From the NCBI GenBank assembly GCA_017618015.1, contig JAFZVC010000026.1, forward strand, positions 124,001 through 188,000: 64,000 bases of DNA. The letters run 5' to 3'. This stretch comes from Spirochaetaceae bacterium (lineage in GTDB: Bacteria > Spirochaetota > Spirochaetia > Treponematales > Treponemataceae). The translations under genes and the position numbers were made by a program. Each line of letters starts with the position of its first letter. Positions within the stretch are counted from its first letter, which is position 1. Below are positions 26,522 through 33,452 of this stretch, piece by piece. The notes under the pieces are model-generated. The model was not told where the DNA came from and ran no database searches. It was given only the letters and a program-made list of their open reading frames with translations.

Positions 26522-27823
26522 TTATTGATTGTTATGACGCTCATCTTCGTGTGTAATCGCGCCAGGATTTGTCGCAACGTTGCGACGGCGCTTTTTCTTT
26601 TCAGCTTCAATAACTCTAATTTCCTCTGGTTTGACGTTTATGAACTGACGGTTAGATTTTGAAACGGCGTTCACGGAAACTACGCTGTTAAGCAAGCTCG
26701 CGGGATTACCCCTGAAGTCATAGGCGGCGACATAATAGCGCGCTGTTCCGTCATTGATGATTATGGCGTTGTTGAACGCTTCTTCTCTGTCGAAAGTTAT
26801 AACCTTTTCTACGGTTCCCTCGATATATCCGCCTTTATATAACCTGAGAGGGAGCTTGTTAGGCTCCAGGTATTCGCGCATGTATGTGTTGTAACGTCCG
26901 GTGTTGACAAGGACTTCCTTCCAGTTAGGATCGAAAGAAAACTTGATGCCGTCGCAATTGCAAAGCCCGATTTCAATAAGATAATCGAGTCGCCGCCGTA
27001 TCATAGGGTCAATATTATCGGCTGGGCTTATATCTTTATTGGAAGCAGCCTCTATGATTCTTTCATCCAGATAAGTCCATCTGTTTCTTACCGGGGCATT
27101 GCTTCTCGCCGCCTCTATTTCCCTGTCGCTCCGCTCTCCCTGAAGCTGCGTAAAGATATAAGAGCATGTCTCACGGAATCCGTTTTTAACATTTGTTTTA
27201 TCGAACCATACTTTTTTGCCTTTTTTATCTTCTCCGTTTATACATAGATGTATGTGCTTGTGCGCTGTGTCATTGTGAACGACACCTCGCCATAGAAGCT
27301 CATAACCGGTAAGCATTTCAACGTGCTTTATAAAAGATTTGGCGGCGGCTTCGAAATCTCCGTCCGGACATTCTGGCGATATGATTATCTTATGATGAAA
27401 TCCTGTAATTTTCTCCATATATTCTTCAGGGTCCGTTCCGAAAATATTTGAAGCTACTTTGTCATGCTCGACTTCCTTATCGTTCTGAGGCATATACCAC
27501 GACAGATGGCGTTTATGCACGGCTAGGTTTTTGCTGTAGGTAGAATGAAAATAGACCTGCCGTTTCTTTGAGCTGGTATAATCAGACATCCCACCGCTTG
27601 AATATCCTCCGGATATGAATCCGCTTTTTCTATATTGTTTGTGATCAAATAATATGGGTGCGTCAAAATCTTTTTTCTTGAATCCCGGAACGCGGAACAG
27701 GTCCTCTTCTTTTTCACGGCGCATTTCTTTCTGATATTTTGCCCAGGCTTTGTCGGGGATTTTTCTGTTAATCCACTCAACTATGTTGAAATTCTTGTTT
27801 CCAATGATTTCCAATTTTGCCAT
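26522..27823 (-). CDS. HUH relaxase (MOB family, MOBP-like)
   Basis: This 433-residue protein nicks oriT and leads the strand into the recipient. The three-His metal motif is HNDTAHKHIHLCI near residue 186, and Tyr-rich segments upstream (VYFHSTYSKNL; HLSWYMPQ) could hold the nicking tyrosine. The N-terminus is not the usual short form; about 90 residues precede the first Tyr cluster. The last 30 residues are basic, and part of them (RRRNVAT) is encoded by an ICE palindrome, so the repeat inserted in or near the 3' end. It reads away from the candidate oriT at 28.03-28.19 kb. The family is clear; the MOB class is less so. Confidence 0.85.
   Translation of the reverse strand: MAKLEIIGNKNFNIVEWINRKIPDKAWAKYQKEMRREKEEDLFRVPGFKKKDFDAPILFDHKQYRKSGFISGGYSSGGMSDYTSSKKRQVYFHSTYSKNLAVHKRHLSWYMPQNDKEVEHDKVASNIFGTDPEEYMEKITGFHHKIIISPECPDGDFEAAAKSFIKHVEMLTGYELLWRGVVHNDTAHKHIHLCINGEDKKGKKVWFDKTNVKNGFRETCSYIFTQLQGERSDREIEAARSNAPVRNRWTYLDERIIEAASNKDISPADNIDPMIRRRLDYLIEIGLCNCDGIKFSFDPNWKEVLVNTGRYNTYMREYLEPNKLPLRLYKGGYIEGTVEKVITFDREEAFNNAIIINDGTARYYVAAYDFRGNPASLLNSVVSVNAVSKSNRQFINVKPEEIRVIEAEKKKRRRNVATNPGAITHEDERHNNQ
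26571..26586. repeat. ICE palindrome copy 5 (16 bp, inside relaxase gene)
   Basis: Perfect GTCGCAACGTTGCGAC inside the relaxase reading frame, encoding RNVAT near the C-terminus. Confidence 0.95.
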
Positions 27824-27860
27824 TTATTGCGCACCTCATTTTTTTTAGAAAAACATAATT

Positions 27861-27880
27861 TTGTCGCAATGTTGCGACAA
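27861..27880. repeat. ICE palindrome copy 6 (9-bp arms, centre TG)
   Basis: TTGTCGCAA and TTGCGACAA are perfect arms 37 nt before the relaxase ATG, within its leader. Confidence 0.95.
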
Positions 27881-28028
27881 GAAAAAAGTAAAATAATATA
27901 TAAATTATACCATTTTTTTATATATTTTACAACACAAATACAAAAAACAGAAAAGTAATACACCATAAAACAACAGCACAAAAGAAAATAAAAAACAAAA
28001 AGAATACAAACAAATAAATGTAATATTA

Positions 28029-28188
28029 CTAACTCTTTGACAGACAAAAAATAAAATATATTGTGCTACACATGTTTATCTTGCGTCAAAGAGTTAGCTC
28101 AAAATAGAATAGAATTCTATTCATAGAGAATTGCTAACGGCTTAGCAAAATATTTTTCGGAGAATTGTTGACGGATTAGCAAATATTT
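28029..28188. other. Candidate origin of transfer (oriT)
   Basis: The gene-free, A/T-rich stretch upstream of the relaxase holds a perfect 13-bp inverted repeat (CTAACTCTTTGAC at 28029-28041, GTCAAAGAGTTAG at 28085-28097), a perfect 16-bp palindrome GAATAGAATTCTATTC (28107-28122), and two imperfect direct repeats (28126-28155 and 28160-28188, period 34) starting GAGAATTG and containing ACGG(c/a)TTAGCAAA. Clusters of this sort beside a relaxase gene are typical of oriT. The nick site is not identifiable. Confidence 0.6.
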
Positions 28189-28224
28189 CTTGACATTGAA
28201 CATTATAGGTATAATAATTCAATT

Positions 28225-28551
28225 ATGGAAAGATTGTATGATGATATAGATTTCACTAAACCGCTTGGAATGAAAGATATTTTTAATGCCGCGCTGATTT
28301 TGAATACGATAGTAAATTCTACAGAACCGGAAATACGAAATTTTGCAAAAAAAAATATTACCGATTTAATGGAAAAATATGAAAAAGGTATTTCAAATTC
28401 AATGATGGGAATACGTCGCTCTCGTCCGCATGAGATAACAGGAAAAATATGTCCTTTTTGTAATTCTCCGTTTTCGGTTATTAAATATGGTTTTGATAAA
28501 AAAGGCAAACAAAAATTTCAATGCAGGAATTGCAAGAAGAATTTTCACTGA
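28225..28551 (+). CDS. Zinc-ribbon protein, 108 residues
   Basis: This protein has a helical N-terminal half and a C-terminal zinc ribbon, CPFCNSPFSVIKYG ... FQCRNCKKNF (residues 75-107), a type that opens many IS1-like and ISNCY-like transposases. Here the frame ends right after the ribbon, so it is either a complete small DNA-binding protein or the surviving head of a transposase; no transposase catalytic domain follows. It lies next to the candidate oriT, so a relaxosome or regulatory role is possible. A TATAAT-like box (28210-28215) is close upstream but no -35 box is well spaced. The Cys pairs are intact. Confidence 0.6.
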   Translation: MERLYDDIDFTKPLGMKDIFNAALILNTIVNSTEPEIRNFAKKNITDLMEKYEKGISNSMMGIRRSRPHEITGKICPFCNSPFSVIKYGFDKKGKQKFQCRNCKKNFH

Positions 28552-28553
28552 TA

Positions 28554-28571
28554 TGTCGCAAAATTGCGACA
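28554..28571. repeat. ICE palindrome copy 7 (8-bp arms, centre AA)
   Basis: TGTCGCAA and TTGCGACA around AA, 2 nt after the stop of the zinc-ribbon gene and between converging genes. Confidence 0.93.
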
Positions 28572-28590
28572 AAATAAAACTGCAAGTTTG

Positions 28591-29025
28591 CTACTCTTGA
28601 TTGTCTTTGACAATAATATAAATGGCTTTTTCAAATTCTGCTTTTGGATGAGAACAATAAATTGTAGTGTTTCCTGGTTTGATAGGTTTTATAGTAATAA
28701 TGTCACCTGTGCATATCATATCAATTTTGTCACTATCCGCCAACCAAAAAAATTCTCCAATATCAGATGTATCACCGTTTACAAGTTGAGCACAGATTGT
28801 TTTTGGTGAATCATCCAAACTCATTTCGATAATATAATTTGAGAGACTTATATAAGGCAAATCCCGCAGCTCATCTGATGATACAGTTTTATGACTGATA
28901 AAAATAATTATACTTGTGATTGAAATCACTATAGCGATAATTGAAATGATGATAGAAGTTTTCTTAAGTACAATATAACGGGAGCAAAGAAGTTGCTCGG
29001 ATGTTTTATCGATTTTTGTTTCCAT
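28591..29025 (-). CDS. Membrane-anchored single Ig-like domain protein
   Basis: This 144-residue protein has a strong N-terminal membrane segment (about residues 22-46, IIISIIAIVISITSIIIFI in part) and a short linker. The remaining 90 or so residues resemble one BIG2-type Ig-like domain (FFWLADSDKIDMI ... ITIKPIKPGNTTIYCSHPKAEFEKAIYIIV). The SHPKAEF ending matches the SHPKA-Y motif of the two large lipoproteins in the transfer operon. It is anchored by a helix, not by lipid. I chose the ATG at 29025, right after an ICE palindrome and AAGGGG. A role as partner, receptor or exclusion factor for the large adhesin-like proteins is an inference. Confidence 0.7.
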   Translation of the reverse strand: METKIDKTSEQLLCSRYIVLKKTSIIISIIAIVISITSIIIFISHKTVSSDELRDLPYISLSNYIIEMSLDDSPKTICAQLVNGDTSDIGEFFWLADSDKIDMICTGDIITIKPIKPGNTTIYCSHPKAEFEKAIYIIVKDNQE

Positions 29026-29037
29026 TTTTTCCCCTTC

Positions 29038-29053
29038 GTCGCAACGTTGCGAC
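29038..29053. repeat. ICE palindrome copy 8 (16 bp, centre CG)
   Basis: Perfect GTCGCAACGTTGCGAC, 12 nt before the ATG of the single Ig-domain gene and just upstream of its ribosome binding site. Confidence 0.95.
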
Positions 29054-29059
29054 AACTTT

Positions 29060-29254
29060 TTATCCATTAACGCCAAACGCATAAGCACGGAGCACTGCGT
29101 TTATCTTCGTCTGATACCCCTGCCCCTGCGACTTGAACCATTCGAGCACGTCGGTGTCAAGGCGTATGTGCACCTCGGTCTTGTTCTTCTTCAACGGCAG
29201 CTCAGAAAACCTGATGCTCTCGACAAGCTCCTGCTGCTCTTTGCTTAGCTTCAT
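29060..29254 (-). CDS. BrnA-like antitoxin (DUF4415)
   Basis: This 64-residue protein carries the BrnA/DUF4415 core, VHIRLDTDVLEWFKSQGQGYQ ... INAVLRAYA in part, a ribbon-helix-helix-type DNA-binding antitoxin domain. BrnA normally follows a BrnT RNase toxin gene. Here the upstream gene (29254-29442), which abuts it, does not look like BrnT. So it is either an orphan antitoxin acting as a repressor, or the pair is a variant module. The operator-like palindrome in the shared promoter would be its natural target. Confidence 0.8.
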   Translation of the reverse strand: MKLSKEQQELVESIRFSELPLKKNKTEVHIRLDTDVLEWFKSQGQGYQTKINAVLRAYAFGVNG

Positions 29255-29442
29255 TAGTTATAAGCCATGTCCATATCAAGGTTGTTAAGAGCAGATTCTA
29301 CGTGCCAGCTGTCAAGCTCCCAATGCTCCCTCTCGCAGATTGACTCAGCCGTTCGTATTGCATCCTCTTCCTTCATGAATCTGTTCAGATTTTTGAAAGC
29401 TGTATAATCGATTCCGTATTTGTTAGTTGTTTTTTCGTCCAT
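29254..29442 (-). CDS. Small unknown protein upstream of a BrnA-like antitoxin
   Basis: This 62-residue protein is helical and acidic (MKEEDAIRTAESICEREHWELDSWHVESALNNLD) and does not show BrnT features such as the FEWD-(X)-K-N start. AAGGAGG lies 9 nt before the ATG, and it overlaps the BrnA-like gene by one base, so the two are cotranscribed and probably functionally linked. It could be an unrelated toxin partner or a small ICE regulator. I do not recognise its family. Confidence 0.6.
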   Translation of the reverse strand: MDEKTTNKYGIDYTAFKNLNRFMKEEDAIRTAESICEREHWELDSWHVESALNNLDMDMAYN

Positions 29443-29472
29443 AAAAAGGTCCTCCTTCTTACACTAAAAAAA

Positions 29473-29502
29473 AGTGTACACATAATGTGTCTACATTGTC
29501 AA
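29473..29502 (-). promoter_or_regulatory. Promoter and operator of the BrnA-like pair
   Basis: Minus-strand TTGACA (29497-29502) and TACACT (29473-29478) are 18 nt apart. The spacer contains a 13-bp dyad, ACACATAATGTGT (29478-29490), placed where a repressor would block RNA polymerase. It is divergent from the topB promoter. Confidence 0.75.
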
Positions 29503-29512
29503 GGAATTTCTA

Positions 29513-29566
29513 TTGACTTTCTGAAATTTATTGTTTAATATTGGAACATCAGTACTCCGTCTGCCC
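29513..29566 (+). promoter_or_regulatory. topB promoter with shared 12-mer motif
   Basis: TTGACT (29513-29518) and TAATAT (29536-29541) are 17 nt apart, followed by CTCCGTCTGCCC at 29555-29566 and GAAGGAG before the ATG. The 12-mer matches the virB8 and virD4 leaders. Confidence 0.75.
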
Positions 29567-29577
29567 GAAGGAGTACA

Positions 29578-31641
29578 ATGTTAATCCTCACTGAAAAACC
29601 TTCTGTGGCTGCCGACTTTGCAGCCGCCCTCGGTTGCAAAAAAACTGCCGGTGTTTACAAGAATTCCGATACGGTCATAACGAACTGCATAGGTCATCTA
29701 TTCGCTCTTGAAGAGCCGAAGCATTACGGACTGGACTTCCCTATTATTCCTGAGCGGTTCGATTACAGGACGAATCCTGCCGTCGAGAAACAGGCAAAAT
29801 TCGTAATATCCACACTAAAAGCACACAGGAACGATAATATCCTTATTGCTACTGACGCTGACCGCGAGGGCGAGGTTATCGCACGTGAATGCCTTTCACA
29901 AGCCGGGATAAATGACTTTTCAAGGATAAGACGGTTCTGGGTCAGCGAGGCTCTTACGCCTGATGTCATAAAGGCAGGAATAAAGAACGCAAAGCCTCTT
30001 ACGGAATATGAACGGATAGCCCAGCAGGGATTCGCCCGTCAGCGGGCGGACTGGCTCACCGGCATGAACTTCTGCAGTTATATATCGAACGCGGCGCGGA
30101 CGAAGCTTGCCGTCGGTCGTGTACAGACTGCAATTCTGTCCGCGATCTCGCAACGTTGCGACAGTATCAAGAATTTCAAGAGCGAGAAATACTTCGAGCA
30201 TTACGGATTGTTCGGCAACAGGGGTACGGACAAAAGCTGCTGTGGAATTTATTTCGACGATGGCAATAAGACCGGATTCTCCGACAATACGCGGGGCTTA
30301 AAGCTAAGTTCCTGCATAGGACAGAGAGCGCGTCTGCTGGATAACAAAGTCGAGAAAAAATCACAGAATCCGCCGCAGCTTTACAACCTGAACGCACTGC
30401 AGAAAGACGCTTTCAAGACGTTCGGGTATACGGCTGACAAGACGTTGAAAATCGTACAGTCTCTTTATGAGGAACTTAAATGCGTTTCTTATCCGAGAAC
30501 TCCTTCAAGAGTTATGGGCAGCGGAAACGTAGAGCTTTGCAGAAGAATATTTGAATCTCTATGCTCCAGTCAGAAAGGAAAATTATATAGGTCTGCCTTG
30601 GAAAAGTCTGACATATCGCTCGAAAACAAAAGAGTATTCAATGACAAAAAACTTGAGGCTCACCATGCCATAATTCCGCTCGCCGCATTACCGGACAATG
30701 CGACAGACGAGCAGAAAAATATCTATTATCTGGTTTACGACAGGTTTATGGTGGCATTCCTTCCGCCCTGTGAGTATGAGAAACAGACTGTGACAGTTGA
30801 AGTAAGCGATTACAAATTCAGAATCGCCGGAAAGAAAATAACAAAAAATGGATTCAAGGAATTTGTACAATGGAATGAAGATACCGACGGAAAAGAGAAC
30901 GACGACGAAGAAGAATCACAGCCGCTTGATAGCATGGACTGGAACAACCTTATGCTTTCTGAGATTGAGACAAAGGAGAAATGGACAAAAGCTCCGCCCT
31001 ATTTCAACGAAGCAAGCATTTTGTCCTTCACCGAGAATCCGAAGTCGCTTGACGAATCAAAACTTGATAAAAAGCTCGTAGGTTTGGGAACTCCTGCGAC
31101 ACGGCATACGTTTATACCAAAGCTGACGAAATACGGCTATATCATAGTCAAATCGAAGAACTTCTATGTAACGCCTCTGGGCGAGACTTTGTTAAAAGCA
31201 GTCCGGTCCTCTTCCATCCGGAGCCTTGCGGATGTCGCCGAGACTACCGAATGGGAAGAAAGACTTGACGAGAATCCTGTTAGATTCCTGAACGATATTA
31301 AAAAGTTCGTCATGGATTCAGTTTCAAAAGATATAAACATTGAGATACCACCGGAAGCATTGCCGCAACATTGCGACAACAAATGCCCGGTATGCGGCAA
31401 AGAAGTGCGCAAAGGAAAAACGAACTGGTACTGTGCCGGATATAAGGAAGGCTGCAAATTCGTCCTTTGGGAGAATGTGTCGGGAGCGAAGCTGACTGAA
31501 AAAGATGTTTCCAATTTATGCTCCGGCAAGAAGACCGGAATCAAACACTGCAAGAGCAAGGCGGGCAAAGATTTCGATTGCAGATTCGAGCTTGACGAGG
31601 AGAAGAAAATCAAGTTCGTTTTCGAGGAGAAAAGAAAATGA
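29578..31641 (+). CDS. topB: DNA topoisomerase III (ICE-borne TopB)
   Basis: This 687-residue type IA topoisomerase has the Toprim motif DADREGE (residues 93-99; most relatives have DPDREGE), the active-site phrase SYPRTPSR with its Tyr near residue 305 (usual form YPRTDSR), and a C-terminal zinc ribbon CPVCGKEVRKGKTNWYC ... GC from residue 603. TopB is common on conjugative elements and helps resolve or process transferred DNA. Two ICE palindromes lie inside the frame and encode SQRCD (near 191) and PQHCD (near 596), the second at the junction with the zinc ribbon. Its promoter carries the transfer-gene 12-mer, so it is likely co-regulated with them. Confidence 0.93.
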   Translation: MLILTEKPSVAADFAAALGCKKTAGVYKNSDTVITNCIGHLFALEEPKHYGLDFPIIPERFDYRTNPAVEKQAKFVISTLKAHRNDNILIATDADREGEVIARECLSQAGINDFSRIRRFWVSEALTPDVIKAGIKNAKPLTEYERIAQQGFARQRADWLTGMNFCSYISNAARTKLAVGRVQTAILSAISQRCDSIKNFKSEKYFEHYGLFGNRGTDKSCCGIYFDDGNKTGFSDNTRGLKLSSCIGQRARLLDNKVEKKSQNPPQLYNLNALQKDAFKTFGYTADKTLKIVQSLYEELKCVSYPRTPSRVMGSGNVELCRRIFESLCSSQKGKLYRSALEKSDISLENKRVFNDKKLEAHHAIIPLAALPDNATDEQKNIYYLVYDRFMVAFLPPCEYEKQTVTVEVSDYKFRIAGKKITKNGFKEFVQWNEDTDGKENDDEEESQPLDSMDWNNLMLSEIETKEKWTKAPPYFNEASILSFTENPKSLDESKLDKKLVGLGTPATRHTFIPKLTKYGYIIVKSKNFYVTPLGETLLKAVRSSSIRSLADVAETTEWEERLDENPVRFLNDIKKFVMDSVSKDINIEIPPEALPQHCDNKCPVCGKEVRKGKTNWYCAGYKEGCKFVLWENVSGAKLTEKDVSNLCSGKKTGIKHCKSKAGKDFDCRFELDEEKKIKFVFEEKRK
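30148..30161. repeat. ICE palindrome copy 9 (14 bp, inside topB)
   Basis: TCGCAACGTTGCGA within the topB frame, encoding SQRCD. Confidence 0.9.
31360..31379. repeat. ICE palindrome copy 10 (one arm mismatch, inside topB)
   Basis: TTGCCGCAA and TTGCGACAA around CA. The left arm has C for T, as in copies 12 and 14. It encodes PQHCD just before the TopB zinc ribbon. Confidence 0.85.
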
Positions 31642-31850
31642 AAAAAATAGTTAGATTGGATTTGCTTGCTGAAAATCAAACAGCTAAAGTCATAAACAAC
31701 TGTGACGAATGTTCCTTGAATGTCCTTGACGGGGAAGAATTTGACATCTGCGTACTTGGCGGAACTATAGATCAAAGTTATTTAAAACAGATGGAAGGCT
31801 TTCCTAAAGACTGCCCATTACCAGATTACGTAGAAAAAGAAGGGAAATAA
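31638..31850 (+). CDS. Hypothetical protein, 70 residues
   Basis: The ATG overlaps the topB stop (ATGA), so this small gene is translationally coupled to topB. The protein starts with a beta-type stretch (KKIVRLDLLAENQTAKVI) and has two Cys in DECSLNV and one each in FDICVLG and DCPLPDY, which could bind a metal or form disulfides. No family recognised. It could be a modulator of TopB or an unrelated ICE accessory protein. Confidence 0.6.
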   Translation: MKKIVRLDLLAENQTAKVINNCDECSLNVLDGEEFDICVLGGTIDQSYLKQMEGFPKDCPLPDYVEKEGK

Positions 31851-31853
31851 ACG

Positions 31854-32156
31854 ATGCAAAAAAAAGTACTACAGTATGTGAAACTTATTGGATTTAGGGT
31901 GCTGCATATTTTTGCGGACGGTTTTTGTTGCGCATTTATCCTGTATTTAGCCGTGATAAGTCAAAATAGTTTTGTCTGTAATATTCTTGAGAGGTTGAAT
32001 ATCGGTGGCTTGTCATTCCTGGATTATTTTACAGGTTGCAGTTTCATAAATATTTTTGTTCAAATTGTAATCGTTCATAATCTTGACCTCACTAAATATT
32101 TGGAAGAATACAATGATAATCTAAACACGAAAACGCAACAGCCGTTTGATTTTTAA
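31854..32156 (+). CDS. Small membrane protein, 100 residues
   Basis: Two hydrophobic segments (about residues 20-40 and 58-76) are joined by a short polar loop, with a hydrophilic Asn/Thr/Gln-rich tail. It starts 3 nt after the previous stop and probably shares the topB transcript. The ribosome binding site is GAAGGGAAA, weak to moderate. I do not recognise the family. Small two-helix proteins in ICE accessory regions can be immunity, exclusion or holin-like proteins, but nothing here decides it. Confidence 0.5.
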   Translation: MQKKVLQYVKLIGFRVLHIFADGFCCAFILYLAVISQNSFVCNILERLNIGGLSFLDYFTGCSFINIFVQIVIVHNLDLTKYLEEYNDNLNTKTQQPFDF

Positions 32157-32161
32157 TGAAA

Positions 32162-32327
32162 TTATACTCACTGGTTTCGCTTCCGTTTGAGTATAAACAC
32201 CTTAAAAACGGAGTCGCAGGATGCGGGCTGACGATAAACCGATGAAGGTTATCTGCTGATTTAATCAACGTCACAATGCTGGTCGCGGCGGACATTACCA
32301 GCGTCCCAGAATAATCCGCCATCTTTT
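32162..32327 (+). ncRNA. Candidate structured RNA or attenuator
   Basis: This gene-free stretch can form several stems: TTATACTCA with TGAGTATAA (32162-32170 / 32188-32196), GATAAACC with GGTTATC (32233-32240 / 32247-32253, one bulge), and two that exclude each other unless a pseudoknot forms: GCTGG/CCAGC (32278-32282 / 32298-32302) and GGCGGA/TCCGCC (32287-32292 / 32315-32320). The last stem is followed by ATCTTTTT, like a terminator. It sits between the topB operon and the first nuclease-like gene, so it may be an independent RNA or control that gene. Confidence 0.45.
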
Positions 32328-32332
32328 TAACT

Positions 32333-32350
32333 TGTCGCAACGTTGCGACA
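32333..32350. repeat. ICE palindrome copy 11 (18 bp, centre CG)
   Basis: Perfect TGTCGCAACGTTGCGACA, followed immediately by the ribosome binding site GGAGGTGAG of the gene at 32365. Confidence 0.95.
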
Positions 32351-32364
32351 GGAGGTGAGAAAGA

Positions 32365-33123
32365 ATGAACGATAAAAATGATGCACTAAAATCTTTTATG
32401 GAAATAGCAGAAGTCATTGAAAATGACAGTTCCATGACGATACAAAATCCAGTACTCGGAGAAGTGATTTTTGCTAACGGAACATTTGGAAATCTCAAAA
32501 AGAAGAACAATGGGGGATTCGGTATAAAACATATAATAGAAGGTCGGTATAGGAAAGATAATCTTTCTAAGGAAGAAATTTCAGCACTGCTATATTTGAT
32601 AAAACAGACTGTAGAAAAAGTACTTCCTGATGAACCACAAAAAACGAGGCTCAACTTACGTGATAACGGTATATTGGTTGGAATCTCAAGGCAATGGATG
32701 GGAACAGAAGAGAGCTGGGTTATAACAGGATTTGCTGAGAAAGAAAATGACAACGAATTAAAAAAAGAAGCGTCAGATGCCATAAAAGCGGTGAACGCAC
32801 AATATGGCTACACACCTGAATTCCTCTCTATCGGCAAACAGGTGGGAGCTGTTATCGCCTCTGTTGATAAGATAACACAAAACAAGGATTTGTCAAGTCA
32901 TAATCCTCTTACAGATTACACGAAGATTGAAGTTAACGGAAAAGAGCGTGAGTGCAGGAACGGAGTCCTCGAAGGATTCAAAAACGCGGTCAGGCAACTA
33001 GACAGTGTAATAGAAACGAACCACGAGCTTTGCGACGAGAACAACCGACTTGTGATGGAGAACATGCGTCTCAAGGAACAGCTGTACAAGAAGAATCATA
33101 ACAAGGAACATGAGCGCGGATAA
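32365..33123 (+). CDS. Possible PBECR-like nuclease head with shared coiled-coil tail
   Basis: This 252-residue protein has two parts. The head (residues 1-175) resembles the phage/ICE Barnase-EndoU-ColicinE5/D-RelE-like nuclease group: GFGIKHIIEGRYRKDN with a candidate catalytic His, a strand-rich middle, and ILVGISRQWMGTEESWVITGF with a paired Trp pattern. The tail (about 180-252; NPLTDYTKIEVNG, then a leucine-zipper-like helix with ETNHELCDENNRLVMEN) is nearly identical to the tail of the protein at 33821-34885, whose head is unrelated. Two heads on one tail suggest a modular effector or polyvalent protein that might be delivered during conjugation. Family assignment of the head is by motif memory only. 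An ICE palindrome and GGAGGTGAG precede the ATG. Confidence 0.55.
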   Translation: MNDKNDALKSFMEIAEVIENDSSMTIQNPVLGEVIFANGTFGNLKKKNNGGFGIKHIIEGRYRKDNLSKEEISALLYLIKQTVEKVLPDEPQKTRLNLRDNGILVGISRQWMGTEESWVITGFAEKENDNELKKEASDAIKAVNAQYGYTPEFLSIGKQVGAVIASVDKITQNKDLSSHNPLTDYTKIEVNGKERECRNGVLEGFKNAVRQLDSVIETNHELCDENNRLVMENMRLKEQLYKKNHNKEHERG

Positions 33124-33157
33124 ACCGCGAATATATAAATTGCCGCAACATTGCGAC
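32900..33157 (+). repeat. 258-bp duplicated tail segment, copy 1
   Basis: Aligned without gaps to 34662-34919; I count about 15-20 differences. It covers the shared protein tail, a CGCGG/CCGCG stem around the stop codon, and ends within an ICE palindrome. Confidence 0.92.
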
Positions 33158-33158
33158 A
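33141..33158. repeat. ICE palindrome copy 12 (one arm mismatch, centre CA)
   Basis: TGCCGCAA and TTGCGACA around CA, followed at once by GGAGAAG and the ATG of the HNH gene. Confidence 0.88.
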
Positions 33159-33173
33159 GGAGAAGACGAAACA

Positions 33174-33452
33174 ATGCCGATGAAAAGAAATCTATATCCT
33201 GAAAACTGGAATGATATTGCGTTTGAGGTTAAAGAGGAGTCAGGATGGAAATGTAAGAACTGCGGAAAACAATGCCGTAAACCCGGAGAGAAATTCGATA
33301 CTCACAGAAATACACTTACGGTTGCCCATTTGAATCATATCCCGTCGGATATCAGGAAGGAAAATCTTAAGGCGTTGTGCGCACCGTGCCATCTGAAATA
33401 TGACGCTGTTCATCATGCGGAAACAAGAAGAAACAGGAAAGGATTAAAATGA
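33174..33452 (+). CDS. HNH endonuclease-like protein, 92 residues
   Basis: A small single-domain HNH protein: CKNCGKQC (residues 26-33) and CAPCH (about 71-75) would bind zinc, and LTVAHLNHIPSD ... ENLKALCAPCHLKYD holds the His-Asn-His core. HNH proteins cut DNA in homing endonucleases, toxins, restriction systems and phage packaging. It lies between the two tail-sharing proteins, right after a palindrome and ribosome binding site, so it may belong to the same set of nuclease cassettes. It lacks the shared tail. The next gene starts within its stop region (ATGA). Confidence 0.8.
   Translation: MPMKRNLYPENWNDIAFEVKEESGWKCKNCGKQCRKPGEKFDTHRNTLTVAHLNHIPSDIRKENLKALCAPCHLKYDAVHHAETRRNRKGLK

Noticed and set aside
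28190-28215. TTGACA / TATAAT promoter for the zinc-ribbon gene
   Set aside because: The two boxes are only 14 nt apart, too short for a standard sigma-70 promoter, so I did not list it as a promoter.
28225-28551. Insertion sequence suggested by the transposase-like zinc ribbon
   Set aside because: No catalytic domain, no terminal inverted repeats and no target duplication were visible, so I describe it only as a zinc-ribbon protein.
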